Below are positions 24,290 to 31,623 of a stretch of 34,105 nt of DNA, in pieces; position 1 is the stretch's first letter; each line of letters opens with the position of its first letter. Both the position numbers and the translations under genes were made by a program. The notes under the pieces were generated by a model. The model did not search any database. It saw only the letters and a list, made by a program, of their open reading frames with translations, and was not told the DNA's origin. The DNA comes from an uncultured Prevotella sp. (GTDB lineage Bacteria; Bacteroidota; Bacteroidia; Bacteroidales; Bacteroidaceae): NCBI GenBank assembly GCA_946415755.1, contig CAMKTS010000030.1, positions 1 to 34,105 on the forward strand, given 5' to 3'.

Positions 24290-25357
24290 ATGGCAACAGA
24301 AAAGATTAGAATTAAGGATATCGCAGTGCGCGCGGGCGTAAGCGTGGGCACTGTAGACCGTGTGCTGCACGATCGTCCGAACGTATCGCCCAAGGCGCTG
24401 GAGAAGGTGAAGAAGGCCCTGGAAGAGATGGACTATAAGCCGAACATGTATGCCGCTGCACTGGCTTACAACAAGTCGTACAACTTCTATATCGTGCTGC
24501 CCAAGCATGAGCAAGAGGCGTATTGGGACGAGATAGAGGAAGGTGCGCAGGCCTGTGCTGACTTCCGCAGCGACTTTGGCATCACGCTGAAGTTCGTGTA
24601 CTACGAACGATTCAACAATGCCGCCTTCACACGCATGGTGCGCGAGTTCTTCACAGCCAAGATAGACGGCGTGATCATCGTGCCGACCACCCTCGAGCAG
24701 ACCTCACGATTCACCGAGAAGCTGACGGAGCGCCAGATTCCCTACGTGCTGCTCGACTCGTACATGCCCGACCTGAAGCCGCTGTCGTTCTTCGGACAGG
24801 ACTCGTTTGCCAGCGGATACTTTGCCGCCAAGATGCTGATGCTCATCGCCAGCAAGGAGAAGGAGATTGCACTGATGAAACAGACGCGCGACGGCAAGGT
24901 GGCCTCGAAGCAGCAAGCCAACCGCGAGACGGGCTTCAGGCACTATATGGTAGACCACTGTCCGGAAATCAAGATCACGGAGGTAGACCTGCCGCTGGAC
25001 GAGGAGCACAAGGAGTACGACAGCATCCTGGAGAAGTTCTTCAGAGAGCACCCGAAGGTACACCACTGCATCACCTTCAACTCGAAGGCTCACCTGGTAG
25101 GCCTGTTCCTGCAGCACACCAACCGCCGCAACGTGCAAATCATGGGCTACGACATGGTGCCGAAGAACGAGGAATGCGTTCGGCAGGGCAGCATCTCCTT
25201 CCTGATAGCGCAGCATGCCTACCAGCAGGGCTATTCGAGCGTCGACGCGCTGTTTAATGCCATCGTCATGAAACGGGCCGTCACTCCCGTGAACTACATG
25301 CCTATCGAAATCCTGACGAAAGAGAATGTCGATTTCTATCGCAGAAAAGCAATATAA
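24290..25357 (+). CDS. LacI-family transcriptional regulator (probable hexuronate regulator)
   Basis: The 355-aa protein has the LacI headpiece at residues 6-27 (IKDIAVRAGVSVGTVDRVLH) with the hinge region YKPNMYAAALA. A periplasmic-binding-protein-like sensor domain with substrate pocket follows (VLPKHEQEAYWDEIEEGAQA, then IDGVIIVPTT and VLLDSYMPDLKPLSFFGQD). It is directly upstream of altronate dehydratase (27 bp gap, same strand), so galacturonate or a downstream sugar acid is the likely inducer (inference from context). No clear operator is identified in front of uxaA; the 21-bp repeats upstream of lacI are candidates for autoregulation. Confidence 0.88.
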   Translation: MATEKIRIKDIAVRAGVSVGTVDRVLHDRPNVSPKALEKVKKALEEMDYKPNMYAAALAYNKSYNFYIVLPKHEQEAYWDEIEEGAQACADFRSDFGITLKFVYYERFNNAAFTRMVREFFTAKIDGVIIVPTTLEQTSRFTEKLTERQIPYVLLDSYMPDLKPLSFFGQDSFASGYFAAKMLMLIASKEKEIALMKQTRDGKVASKQQANRETGFRHYMVDHCPEIKITEVDLPLDEEHKEYDSILEKFFREHPKVHHCITFNSKAHLVGLFLQHTNRRNVQIMGYDMVPKNEECVRQGSISFLIAQHAYQQGYSSVDALFNAIVMKRAVTPVNYMPIEILTKENVDFYRRKAI

Positions 25358-25384
25358 ACAAACTAATCAAAAATACATTTCTTT

Positions 25385-26890
25385 ATGGAACAAGCTACAT
25401 TTCTGAAAATCAATCCCGCCGACTCGGTAGTAGTATGCCTGAGTGCCAAGAAGCAGGGCGACATCATTGAGATTGACGGCAAGCAAATTACCGTAAACCA
25501 GGACACACCCGCAGGTCACAAAGTGTTGATCAAAGATGTTCGCGAGGGTGAAGACATCATCAAGTACGGCTACCCCATCGGACATGCCCGCCAGGACATG
25601 AAGGCTGGCGACTGGGTGAACGAGAACAATCTGAAGACCAACCTCAGCGGTACGCTGGAGTATACCTACCAGCCTGTTGATGCCAAGAGTGATATAGCCC
25701 ATATCAAGAACGAGAAGCGAACCTTCAAGGGATATGTGCGCAAGAACGGCGATGTGGGTGTGAGGAATGAGATATGGATCGTGCCCACCGTGGGCTGCGT
25801 GAACGGCATTGCCGAGCAGCTGGCCCACCGGCTGATGATGGAGACCCAGTGCGAGGGCGTAGACGCCATCTGGACGTGGCACCACAACTACGGCTGCTCG
25901 CAGCTCTCGGAAGACCACGAGAACACGCGCAAGGTGCTGCGCGACATCTGCCTGCACCCAAATGCCGGCGGCGTGCTGGTACTGAGCCTCGGCTGTGAGA
26001 ACAACCAGCCAGAAGACTTCATGGCCATGCTGGGTGACTACGACAAGAACCGTATCAAGCTGCTGGTTACGCAGCGCGTAGAAGGCGACGAGGTAGAGGC
26101 CGGTATGGAAATGCTGCGCGAACTCTACGCACAGGCCAAGCAAGACCAGCGCGAGGAAGTCAGCGTGGCCAAGCTCCGCGTAGGCCTGAAGTGCGGTGGC
26201 TCTGACGGATTCTCAGGAATCACCGCCAATCCGCTCGTGGGAGAATTCTCCGACTGGCTGGTGGCACAGGGCGGCACATCGGTGCTGACAGAGGTGCCCG
26301 AGATGTTCGGTGCAGAAACCATCCTGATGAACCGCTGCGAGACACCAGAGCTGTTCAGCCAGACCGTCTCGATGGTCAACAACTTCAAGAACTACTTCCT
26401 CTCGCACGGCGAACCCGTAGGCGAAAATCCCTCACCAGGCAACAAGGCCGGTGGCATCTCCACCCTCGAAGACAAGGCACTGGGATGCACGCAGAAGTGC
26501 GGAAAGGCACCGGTAAGCGGCGTGATGGAGTATGGCGACCGCCTCGAGAATCCCGGCCTCAACCTGCTGTCGGCTCCCGGCAACGACCTTGTAGCATCTA
26601 CGGCCCTGGCCTCGTGCGGATGCCACATCGTGCTCTTCACAACAGGGCGCGGCACGCCCTTCGGCACCTTTGTACCCACGATGAAGGTGGCCACCAACCC
26701 CACCCTCGCAAAGAACAAGCCCCACTGGGTAGACTTCTCGGCAGGACAGCTGGTAGAGGGGCGCACCATGCAGGAAATCGTGCCAGAGTTCATCGACAAG
26801 GTGCTGGCCGTGGCATCAGGCGAGAAAGCCCGTAACGAGGAGAACGGCTACCGCGAGATATCCATCTTCAAGAACGGCGTAACACTGTAA
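25385..26890 (+). CDS. uxaA: Altronate dehydratase
   Basis: UxaA dehydrates D-altronate to 2-keto-3-deoxygluconate in the galacturonate pathway. The 501-aa protein has an N-terminal SAF domain (about residues 10-80) and the large UxaA/GarD-type domain beginning at GYVRKNGDVGVRNEIWIVPTVGCVN. Family landmarks are HNYGCSQLSEDHENTR, LSLGCENNQPE, LKCGGSDGFSGITANP, and LFTTGRGTPFGTFVPTMKVATN. Length is normal and both domains are in one chain. It would work with tagaturonate reductase and KDG kinase/aldolase, none of which lies in this window. It also links to the pectin esterase at the left end of the window by substrate, not by position. Confidence 0.93.
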   Translation: MEQATFLKINPADSVVVCLSAKKQGDIIEIDGKQITVNQDTPAGHKVLIKDVREGEDIIKYGYPIGHARQDMKAGDWVNENNLKTNLSGTLEYTYQPVDAKSDIAHIKNEKRTFKGYVRKNGDVGVRNEIWIVPTVGCVNGIAEQLAHRLMMETQCEGVDAIWTWHHNYGCSQLSEDHENTRKVLRDICLHPNAGGVLVLSLGCENNQPEDFMAMLGDYDKNRIKLLVTQRVEGDEVEAGMEMLRELYAQAKQDQREEVSVAKLRVGLKCGGSDGFSGITANPLVGEFSDWLVAQGGTSVLTEVPEMFGAETILMNRCETPELFSQTVSMVNNFKNYFLSHGEPVGENPSPGNKAGGISTLEDKALGCTQKCGKAPVSGVMEYGDRLENPGLNLLSAPGNDLVASTALASCGCHIVLFTTGRGTPFGTFVPTMKVATNPTLAKNKPHWVDFSAGQLVEGRTMQEIVPEFIDKVLAVASGEKARNEENGYREISIFKNGVTL

Positions 26891-26892
26891 CC

Positions 26893-26938
26893 TCGAAGCA
26901 TCGAAACCCCGAAACATCGAAGCATCGAAACCTCGAAA
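26893..26938 (+). repeat. Short imperfect repeats (TCGAAAC / TCGAAGCA) between uxaA and the antiporter
   Basis: The 59-bp spacer is built largely of 7-9-base words such as CTCGAAG, CATCGAAAC, CCCGAAAC and ATCGAAG. It has the same style as the spacers at 9669 and 29050, with a different word. Confidence 0.75.
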
Positions 26939-26949
26939 ATAATTCTCGA

Positions 26950-28224
26950 ATGAGAAAAGGCCTGATCGCATTGTCACCCCTGGCGGTGTTCGTACTCTTG
27001 TATTTAGTCACCAGCATCATTGCTGGTGACTTCTACAAAGTGCCCATCACCGTGGCCTTCATGGCAGCATCGGCCTATGCCGTCGTAGTGAGCGGAGGCA
27101 TCCCGTTGCGACAGCGCATCAACATCTACAGCCAGGGCGCAGGCACCGGGCAGATGATGCTGATGATATGGATATTCATCCTGGCCGGAGCCTTTGCGCA
27201 GACAGCCAAAACAATGGGAGCCATCGATGCTACGGTCAATCTGACGCTGACACTGCTACCCGGCAACATGCTGCTGGCAGGACTGTTTGTGGCGGCATGC
27301 TTCATATCGCTGTCGGTAGGTACCAGCGTGGGCACTATCGTGGCACTGACACCCATTGCGGCAGGAATAGCACAGCAGACAGATGCCTCGGTGGCCATGA
27401 TGACGGCCGTTGTAGTGGGAGGGTCGCTGTTCGGCGATAACCTCTCATTCATCAGCGACACCACCATCGTGGCCACATCGACACAGGGATGCAAACTCAG
27501 CGACAAGTTCCGCGTCAACTCCTTCATCGTAGTGCCTGCAGCTATCGTCATCGCACTGATATACATCGTGATGGGAGCTGGCATCACATCGCCACAGCAC
27601 ATCCCGGATGTGGCATTCCTGAAGGTGGTGCCCTACCTGGTGGTGCTGCTGACAGCCATATTCGGCATGAACGTGATGGCGGTACTCACCCTAGGCATCC
27701 TGCTGACGGGAGCCATCGGCATCTGGCAGGGAGCCTTCGATGTGTACGGATGGTTCGCAGCGATGGGCAGCGGCATCACGGGGATGGGCGAGCTGATCAT
27801 CATCACCATGATGGCTGGCGGGCTGCTGGAAATCATCAAGCATAACGGCGGCATCGACTACATCATCCAGCTGCTGACGCGCCACGTCAACAGCAAGCGC
27901 GGAGCCGAGCTGTCGATAGCCGGGCTGGTATCGCTGGTCAACCTCTGCACGGCCAACAATACGGTGGCGATTATTACCATAGGCGGTATTGCCAAACAGA
28001 TTGGCGACCGCTTCGGAGTGGACAACCGCAAATGTGCCTCTATCCTCGACACGTTCTCCTGTTGCATGCAAGGCCTCATCCCATACGGGGCACAGCTGCT
28101 GATGGCTGCAGGACTGGCAGGCATCAATCCGGTAGGCATTCTGCCCTACCTCTACTATCCGCTGGCTATCGGCATTGCAGCACTGATGGCCATTCTGCTG
28201 CGCTATCCCAGAAGATACAGTTGA
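26950..28224 (+). CDS. NhaC-family Na+/H+ antiporter-like transporter
   Basis: The 424-aa polytopic inner-membrane protein has about 10-12 hydrophobic segments. The NhaC-family signature is clear: GGSLFGDNLSFISDTTIVATSTQG near residues 155-180, with earlier LSVGTSVGTIVALTPIA and a second-half repeat FSCCMQGLIPYGAQ. Family members exchange Na+ for H+ or organic anions (the malate/lactate antiporter is in this family). Its place 59 bp behind uxaA suggests a sugar acid or fermentation-acid substrate, or pH/Na+ handling during growth on uronic acids; this is inference. Confidence 0.85.
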   Translation: MRKGLIALSPLAVFVLLYLVTSIIAGDFYKVPITVAFMAASAYAVVVSGGIPLRQRINIYSQGAGTGQMMLMIWIFILAGAFAQTAKTMGAIDATVNLTLTLLPGNMLLAGLFVAACFISLSVGTSVGTIVALTPIAAGIAQQTDASVAMMTAVVVGGSLFGDNLSFISDTTIVATSTQGCKLSDKFRVNSFIVVPAAIVIALIYIVMGAGITSPQHIPDVAFLKVVPYLVVLLTAIFGMNVMAVLTLGILLTGAIGIWQGAFDVYGWFAAMGSGITGMGELIIITMMAGGLLEIIKHNGGIDYIIQLLTRHVNSKRGAELSIAGLVSLVNLCTANNTVAIITIGGIAKQIGDRFGVDNRKCASILDTFSCCMQGLIPYGAQLLMAAGLAGINPVGILPYLYYPLAIGIAALMAILLRYPRRYS

Positions 28225-28250
28225 AACACAAGTATTGAGAGAGAGAAAAT

Positions 28251-29045
28251 ATGGATATCATACAACGAAATTTTCTGAGACTGTTGAGAAGCGGAGCCTT
28301 CGGGAAGCAGGAAACCATAGAACCCATGTCGGAATGGAAATGGAACAGGCTGTACAAGGTGTCGCAGATACATGGCGTGACACCGTGGATTGCCGATGGC
28401 ATCGAGAAGTGTAGCGACGACTTCTTCCTTCAGATAACGCCAGTGCTGCGCCACCAGTTCGAGCAAGACACCACGAATCGCACGGAGAAACGCGAACACC
28501 AGGAACTAACCAATCCGCTGCTAAACCACCTGCTACAGCAGTGGGCTGAAGAATCAGGCAAAGATGACCCTACCTACAGGTTGCTGCAGAGCATCGTGGC
28601 CATCGCACGCAACATCCTTACCGAAGGGATCAGCCTGCGCCAGCTGATATTGCTGGGAATGTATCTGCGCAACACTAAAGATGCCATTGAGTATGAGGTG
28701 CTGAGGGTATGGATAGGCAAGCTGCGGATGGAAAGAATGGCACAGCTGGAAGGCTCGCTGCTGATGGAGCTGTTTGGCTTCACGGCCGACGAGATACACT
28801 TCACGGAGGCCAGAATCGACAAGCATACACGGCAGGCCGTGTGCGACATCTTCCTGCTGACGGAGAAGAAAGCCGCCAACTGGTACTTCACACAAGGCAA
28901 GAGCATCTTTGTAAAAAGCAGCGACTCGGATGCCATGATGTGGCACGTCAAGCAGTCGGCAAAATACCTGCCCTACTATCCCAGCGAGGCCGTCACCAAC
29001 TTCATCGCCAACTTTGCACACTCCCTGTCGCACATCGAAGAATAA
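28251..29045 (+). CDS. Conserved hypothetical protein (264 aa), unknown function
   Basis: The protein begins MDIIQRNFLRLLRSGAFG, and the next part (MSEWKWNRLYKVSQIHGVTPWIADGIEK) resembles the N-terminal end of Bacteroidetes proteins related to the uncharacterised nucleotidyltransferase family. I see no GS...D.D nucleotidyltransferase core, so I do not transfer that function. The rest is helical, cytoplasmic and without recognisable catalytic residues. It starts 26 bp after the antiporter and is followed by a TerB-like gene, so it may belong to the same transcript. Confidence 0.6.
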   Translation: MDIIQRNFLRLLRSGAFGKQETIEPMSEWKWNRLYKVSQIHGVTPWIADGIEKCSDDFFLQITPVLRHQFEQDTTNRTEKREHQELTNPLLNHLLQQWAEESGKDDPTYRLLQSIVAIARNILTEGISLRQLILLGMYLRNTKDAIEYEVLRVWIGKLRMERMAQLEGSLLMELFGFTADEIHFTEARIDKHTRQAVCDIFLLTEKKAANWYFTQGKSIFVKSSDSDAMMWHVKQSAKYLPYYPSEAVTNFIANFAHSLSHIEE

Positions 29046-29049
29046 CCTG

Positions 29050-29091
29050 AATCCTGAAACTTGAATCCTGAAACTTGAATCTTGAAACTAT
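29050..29091 (+). repeat. Three tandem 14-mers (AATCCTGAAACTTG)
   Basis: The copies at 29050 and 29064 are identical, and the third at 29078 differs at three bases. They fill the spacer between two genes on the same strand. Confidence 0.9.
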
Positions 29092-29101
29092 ACAAAACAG
29101 C

Positions 29102-29533
29102 ATGGGACTTTTCAGCCTTTTCAAACGTGACCTCAGCAACGACCCCGACCTGACGCGCCTGCGCGACCTTATTGTCATTGGGGCCGCCGACAGCGACTAT
29201 TCGCTCAAAGAGAACGAGACCATTGTTGACATCTGCCATCGGCAGGGCATTCCGGTACATAAGATAGAAACGCTGTTCAAGATTGACCCGGAGCGCATCA
29301 AAGACATCTATCCGATGACCCTGGAAGCAAAGGGCAGATATCTGCGCCAGCTCATCGAGGTGATGACGGTCGACGAAGTGTGCTACGCAGAAGAGATAGA
29401 GATGCTCTACTTCATCGCACGCAACATCGGATTCACGCAGCAGCAGGTAGACGATGAAGTGGAGACGTTCTGCCAGCAGGCAGGCAAGAAGAAAGGGGCC
29501 AGAATTCTCACCTCCTTCCGGAAAAACAAATAA
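29102..29533 (+). CDS. TerB-like helical protein
   Basis: The 143-aa protein starts MGLFSLFKRDLSND at an ATG just after the 14-mer repeats. Upstream codons in the same frame are repeat DNA. The central part (LRDLIVIGAADSDYSLKENETIVDICHRQGI, then YLRQLIEVMTVDEVCYAEEIEMLYFIARNIGFTQQQVDDEVE) has the pattern of TerB-fold proteins: two similar helical halves, each with an acidic D-x-x-x-x-x-E-type turn that may bind metal. Cellular role is unknown. An in-frame repetitive tail is encoded just past the stop codon (described in the findings). Confidence 0.6.
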   Translation: MGLFSLFKRDLSNDPDLTRLRDLIVIGAADSDYSLKENETIVDICHRQGIPVHKIETLFKIDPERIKDIYPMTLEAKGRYLRQLIEVMTVDEVCYAEEIEMLYFIARNIGFTQQQVDDEVETFCQQAGKKKGARILTSFRKNK

Positions 29534-29542
29534 CCCCTCCAA

Positions 29543-29596
29543 AAAGACGAGGCAGACAAGGCCATCCCTCTTAAAGACGAGGCAGACAAGGCCATC
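29543..29596 (+). repeat. Direct repeat, 24 identical bases at a 30-bp period
   Basis: Two copies of the 24-base unit starting AAAGACGAGGCAGACA lie at 29543-29566 and 29573-29596. They lie between the stop codons of the convergent TerB-like and lysozyme genes. A 30-bp period keeps the reading frame of the upstream gene. Confidence 0.95.
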
Positions 29597-29603
29597 AGCC
29601 CCC

Positions 29604-30302
29604 CTAATGCTTGAACCTTAGCTCGCGCAAGCTGTGGTTTCCCATAAAGCGGCTCTTGTCAACAAAACCACTGACACCCACAATGCTACCCTTCCCCGTA
29701 TACTGCCATAGGGTGATCTCACGTTCGTCGGCCAGCACGGGCTCCTCTTCCGTATACATCGCTATCATCAGCTTATAATCGTCAATCTTGCCCAGCAGAT
29801 GACGGTTGTAGAAATTGCGGAAGGTATAAAGCAGGGGCTTCTGATGATAGGCCTCCTCTACGAGATCCAGAAAATAGAAAAGCGAATCGCAGAAGGTGTC
29901 GGTATCCAGTCCTCCCGTTGTCTCAATGTCTATCATCGGTATCAGGTCTTGCTCTTCAGGCAGGCATTGCGACCGGAAATTATCCAACTGCTTCTGCTGG
30001 TCGGTAAGCGGACGGTAGAAATGATAGCTCCCCACCTTCAATCCATAGCGCTGGGCCAGTTTGATATTGCGCTCGAAGGTGGCATCAATACGGTCGCCCC
30101 CCTCAGTAGCCTTCAGATAGACATACGCCATATTGGTGTTGTCGCCGATGGTTTCCCAGAACACGCTCCCCTGATAGTGACTCAGGTCGATGCCGTGGAT
30201 ATGCGAGCAAGTGTCCTCGCAGAGTATTTCATATTCCTGTGCCCGCACCTGAGCAGTACACAGGCAGAGCAGCAGCGATATATAGCAGGTCAAATTCTTC
30301 AT
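29604..30302 (-). CDS. GH25 family lysozyme (muramidase)
   Basis: This 232-aa exported protein has a signal peptide (about residues 1-21, ending AQVRAQ). The GH25 barrel is marked by HGIDLSHYQG, the catalytic-face YLKATEGGD, SYHFYRP and PMIDIETTGG, and the late WQYTGKGSIVGVSGFVDKSRF. The family cleaves the MurNAc-GlcNAc bond of peptidoglycan. In Bacteroidales such enzymes may act in cell-wall turnover or in attack on other bacteria. It is transcribed from its own promoter (30322), divergent from the C11 peptidase. Confidence 0.92.
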   Translation of the reverse strand: MKNLTCYISLLLCLCTAQVRAQEYEILCEDTCSHIHGIDLSHYQGSVFWETIGDNTNMAYVYLKATEGGDRIDATFERNIKLAQRYGLKVGSYHFYRPLTDQQKQLDNFRSQCLPEEQDLIPMIDIETTGGLDTDTFCDSLFYFLDLVEEAYHQKPLLYTFRNFYNRHLLGKIDDYKLMIAMYTEEEPVLADEREITLWQYTGKGSIVGVSGFVDKSRFMGNHSLRELRFKH

Positions 30303-30321
30303 TTTTACTATAATTTAGCTG

Positions 30322-30329
30322 CAAAGGTA
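30322..30329 (-). promoter_or_regulatory. -7 element for the GH25 lysozyme gene
   Basis: The minus-strand TACCTTTG followed by GCAG lies 20 bp before the ATG. It is divergent from the similar element at 30374. Confidence 0.7.
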
Positions 30330-30373
30330 CGAAAAAAAACTTAATTCATAATTCTTAATTCTCATTTTTTTAG

Positions 30374-30381
30374 TACCTTTG
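30374..30381 (+). promoter_or_regulatory. -7 element for the C11 peptidase gene
   Basis: TACCTTTG lies 18 bp before the ATG at 30400. The 44 bp between the two divergent -7 boxes contain AATTCTTAATTCT-type words and little else. Confidence 0.7.
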
Positions 30382-30399
30382 CCCTCAAATATGAGACAC

Positions 30400-31623
30400 A
30401 TGAAATATTTACTGATTCTGAGTAGCCTGCTACTCTTTATATCATGCAGCAAGGATGAGACTGCCGTCAACCCGCAGGGGACACCTACAGCCAAGCGAAC
30501 GGTTGTGGTATATATGGCTGGAGAAAATAACCTGTCGGACTATGCAAGAGCTGATATCGCAGAAATGATCAAAGGAGCCAAAGACCTTAGCGAAGAGAGC
30601 GACCTCGTGGTATTTGCCGACCATGCAGAGCAAAACAAAAAGCCCTACATCCTCCGCATCAAGAACAAGGAACAGGCCGTCGACACCTTATATAAATATA
30701 CGGAAGACATCTGTACGGCCGATGCTGCCAAATTCCGTGAGGTGCTGAGCCGAATCGTCACCTTGTGCCCCAATCAGGAATACGCACTCGTGCTTTGGGG
30801 ACATGCCAGCGGCTGGATTTTTGAGCGCGACTCTGTACCGACAGCATCCTTCGCACCCCGGCATGCCTACGGAATGGATACTGGCGACAACACCAAGAAA
30901 TCAACAGGACTCTGGCTGAACATCCCATCGATGCGACAGGCACTGGAGTCACTGGGCATCCAGTGGAAGTACATCTTCTGCGACTGCTGTTGTATGCAAA
31001 GCGTAGAAGTGGCCTATGAGCTGCGCAACGTCACCAAGTATCTGATTGCCTCGCCTGCAGAGATTACAGGTGACGGCGCACCATACAACACCATCACAAA
31101 TGACTTCTTTGCCATTGGCGATGAGGAGATTTACACAGGTATCTGCGACCACTATTATGCACAGACAGATCCCGTGGGAGGCCATCTGCCCATCAGCGTC
31201 ATCAACACATCCTACCTGCCGGCGCTGGCCAAAGCCACAAAGGCCATCCTGCCTGCCGTCAGCAACTATGTGAAGACTCCTAATGCGATGGAGCAACTGA
31301 TATACTACCTGAAATACGGCAACGACAAAGTGATGTACGACATGAACGATATCATCCATGCTGCACTTTCTGACCAGCCCGAACAATACGATGCATGGCG
31401 CACGGCATTCAACCAGACCGTGATATACAGCAAGATGAGCAACAAGTGGCATTCGTTGGGAGTGGGATTCAGCGACTATACGATAACAGCTGACAGGTTT
31501 GGAGGCATCAGCATGTTCGTACCTCTGGCAGCATACGCCGGACGGGGCATACCCTACTTCAACGAGACCATTAAAAAACTGTCATGGTACTATGCCGTAG
31601 GAGCTGAATCGGTGGGATGGTGA
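30400..31623 (+). CDS. Clostripain-family (C11) cysteine peptidase, lipoprotein
   Basis: This 407-aa lipoprotein has a signal sequence ending in the lipobox at Cys16 (LFISCSKDE). The C11 fold is marked by RTVVVYMAGENNLSDYARADIAEM, the catalytic His135 in VLWGHASGW, and the catalytic cysteine in FCDCCCMQSVEVAYEL. Alignment to the family's D-x-C puts it at Cys197, in the unusual CCC run. C11 enzymes cut after Arg or Lys and are often self-activating. The ATG at 30400 is preferred; ATG 30391 would leave a leader of only a few bases after the promoter. The last 34 bases overlap the convergent gldE gene. Confidence 0.88.
   Translation: MKYLLILSSLLLFISCSKDETAVNPQGTPTAKRTVVVYMAGENNLSDYARADIAEMIKGAKDLSEESDLVVFADHAEQNKKPYILRIKNKEQAVDTLYKYTEDICTADAAKFREVLSRIVTLCPNQEYALVLWGHASGWIFERDSVPTASFAPRHAYGMDTGDNTKKSTGLWLNIPSMRQALESLGIQWKYIFCDCCCMQSVEVAYELRNVTKYLIASPAEITGDGAPYNTITNDFFAIGDEEIYTGICDHYYAQTDPVGGHLPISVINTSYLPALAKATKAILPAVSNYVKTPNAMEQLIYYLKYGNDKVMYDMNDIIHAALSDQPEQYDAWRTAFNQTVIYSKMSNKWHSLGVGFSDYTITADRFGGISMFVPLAAYAGRGIPYFNETIKKLSWYYAVGAESVGW

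Noticed and set aside
24031..24393. Minus-strand 120-codon frame with repeated KCLF
   Set aside because: It runs through the lacI promoter and the LacI DNA-binding domain; the KCLF repeat is only the complement of the 21-bp repeat. It does show that openness of the frame there is weak evidence for coding.
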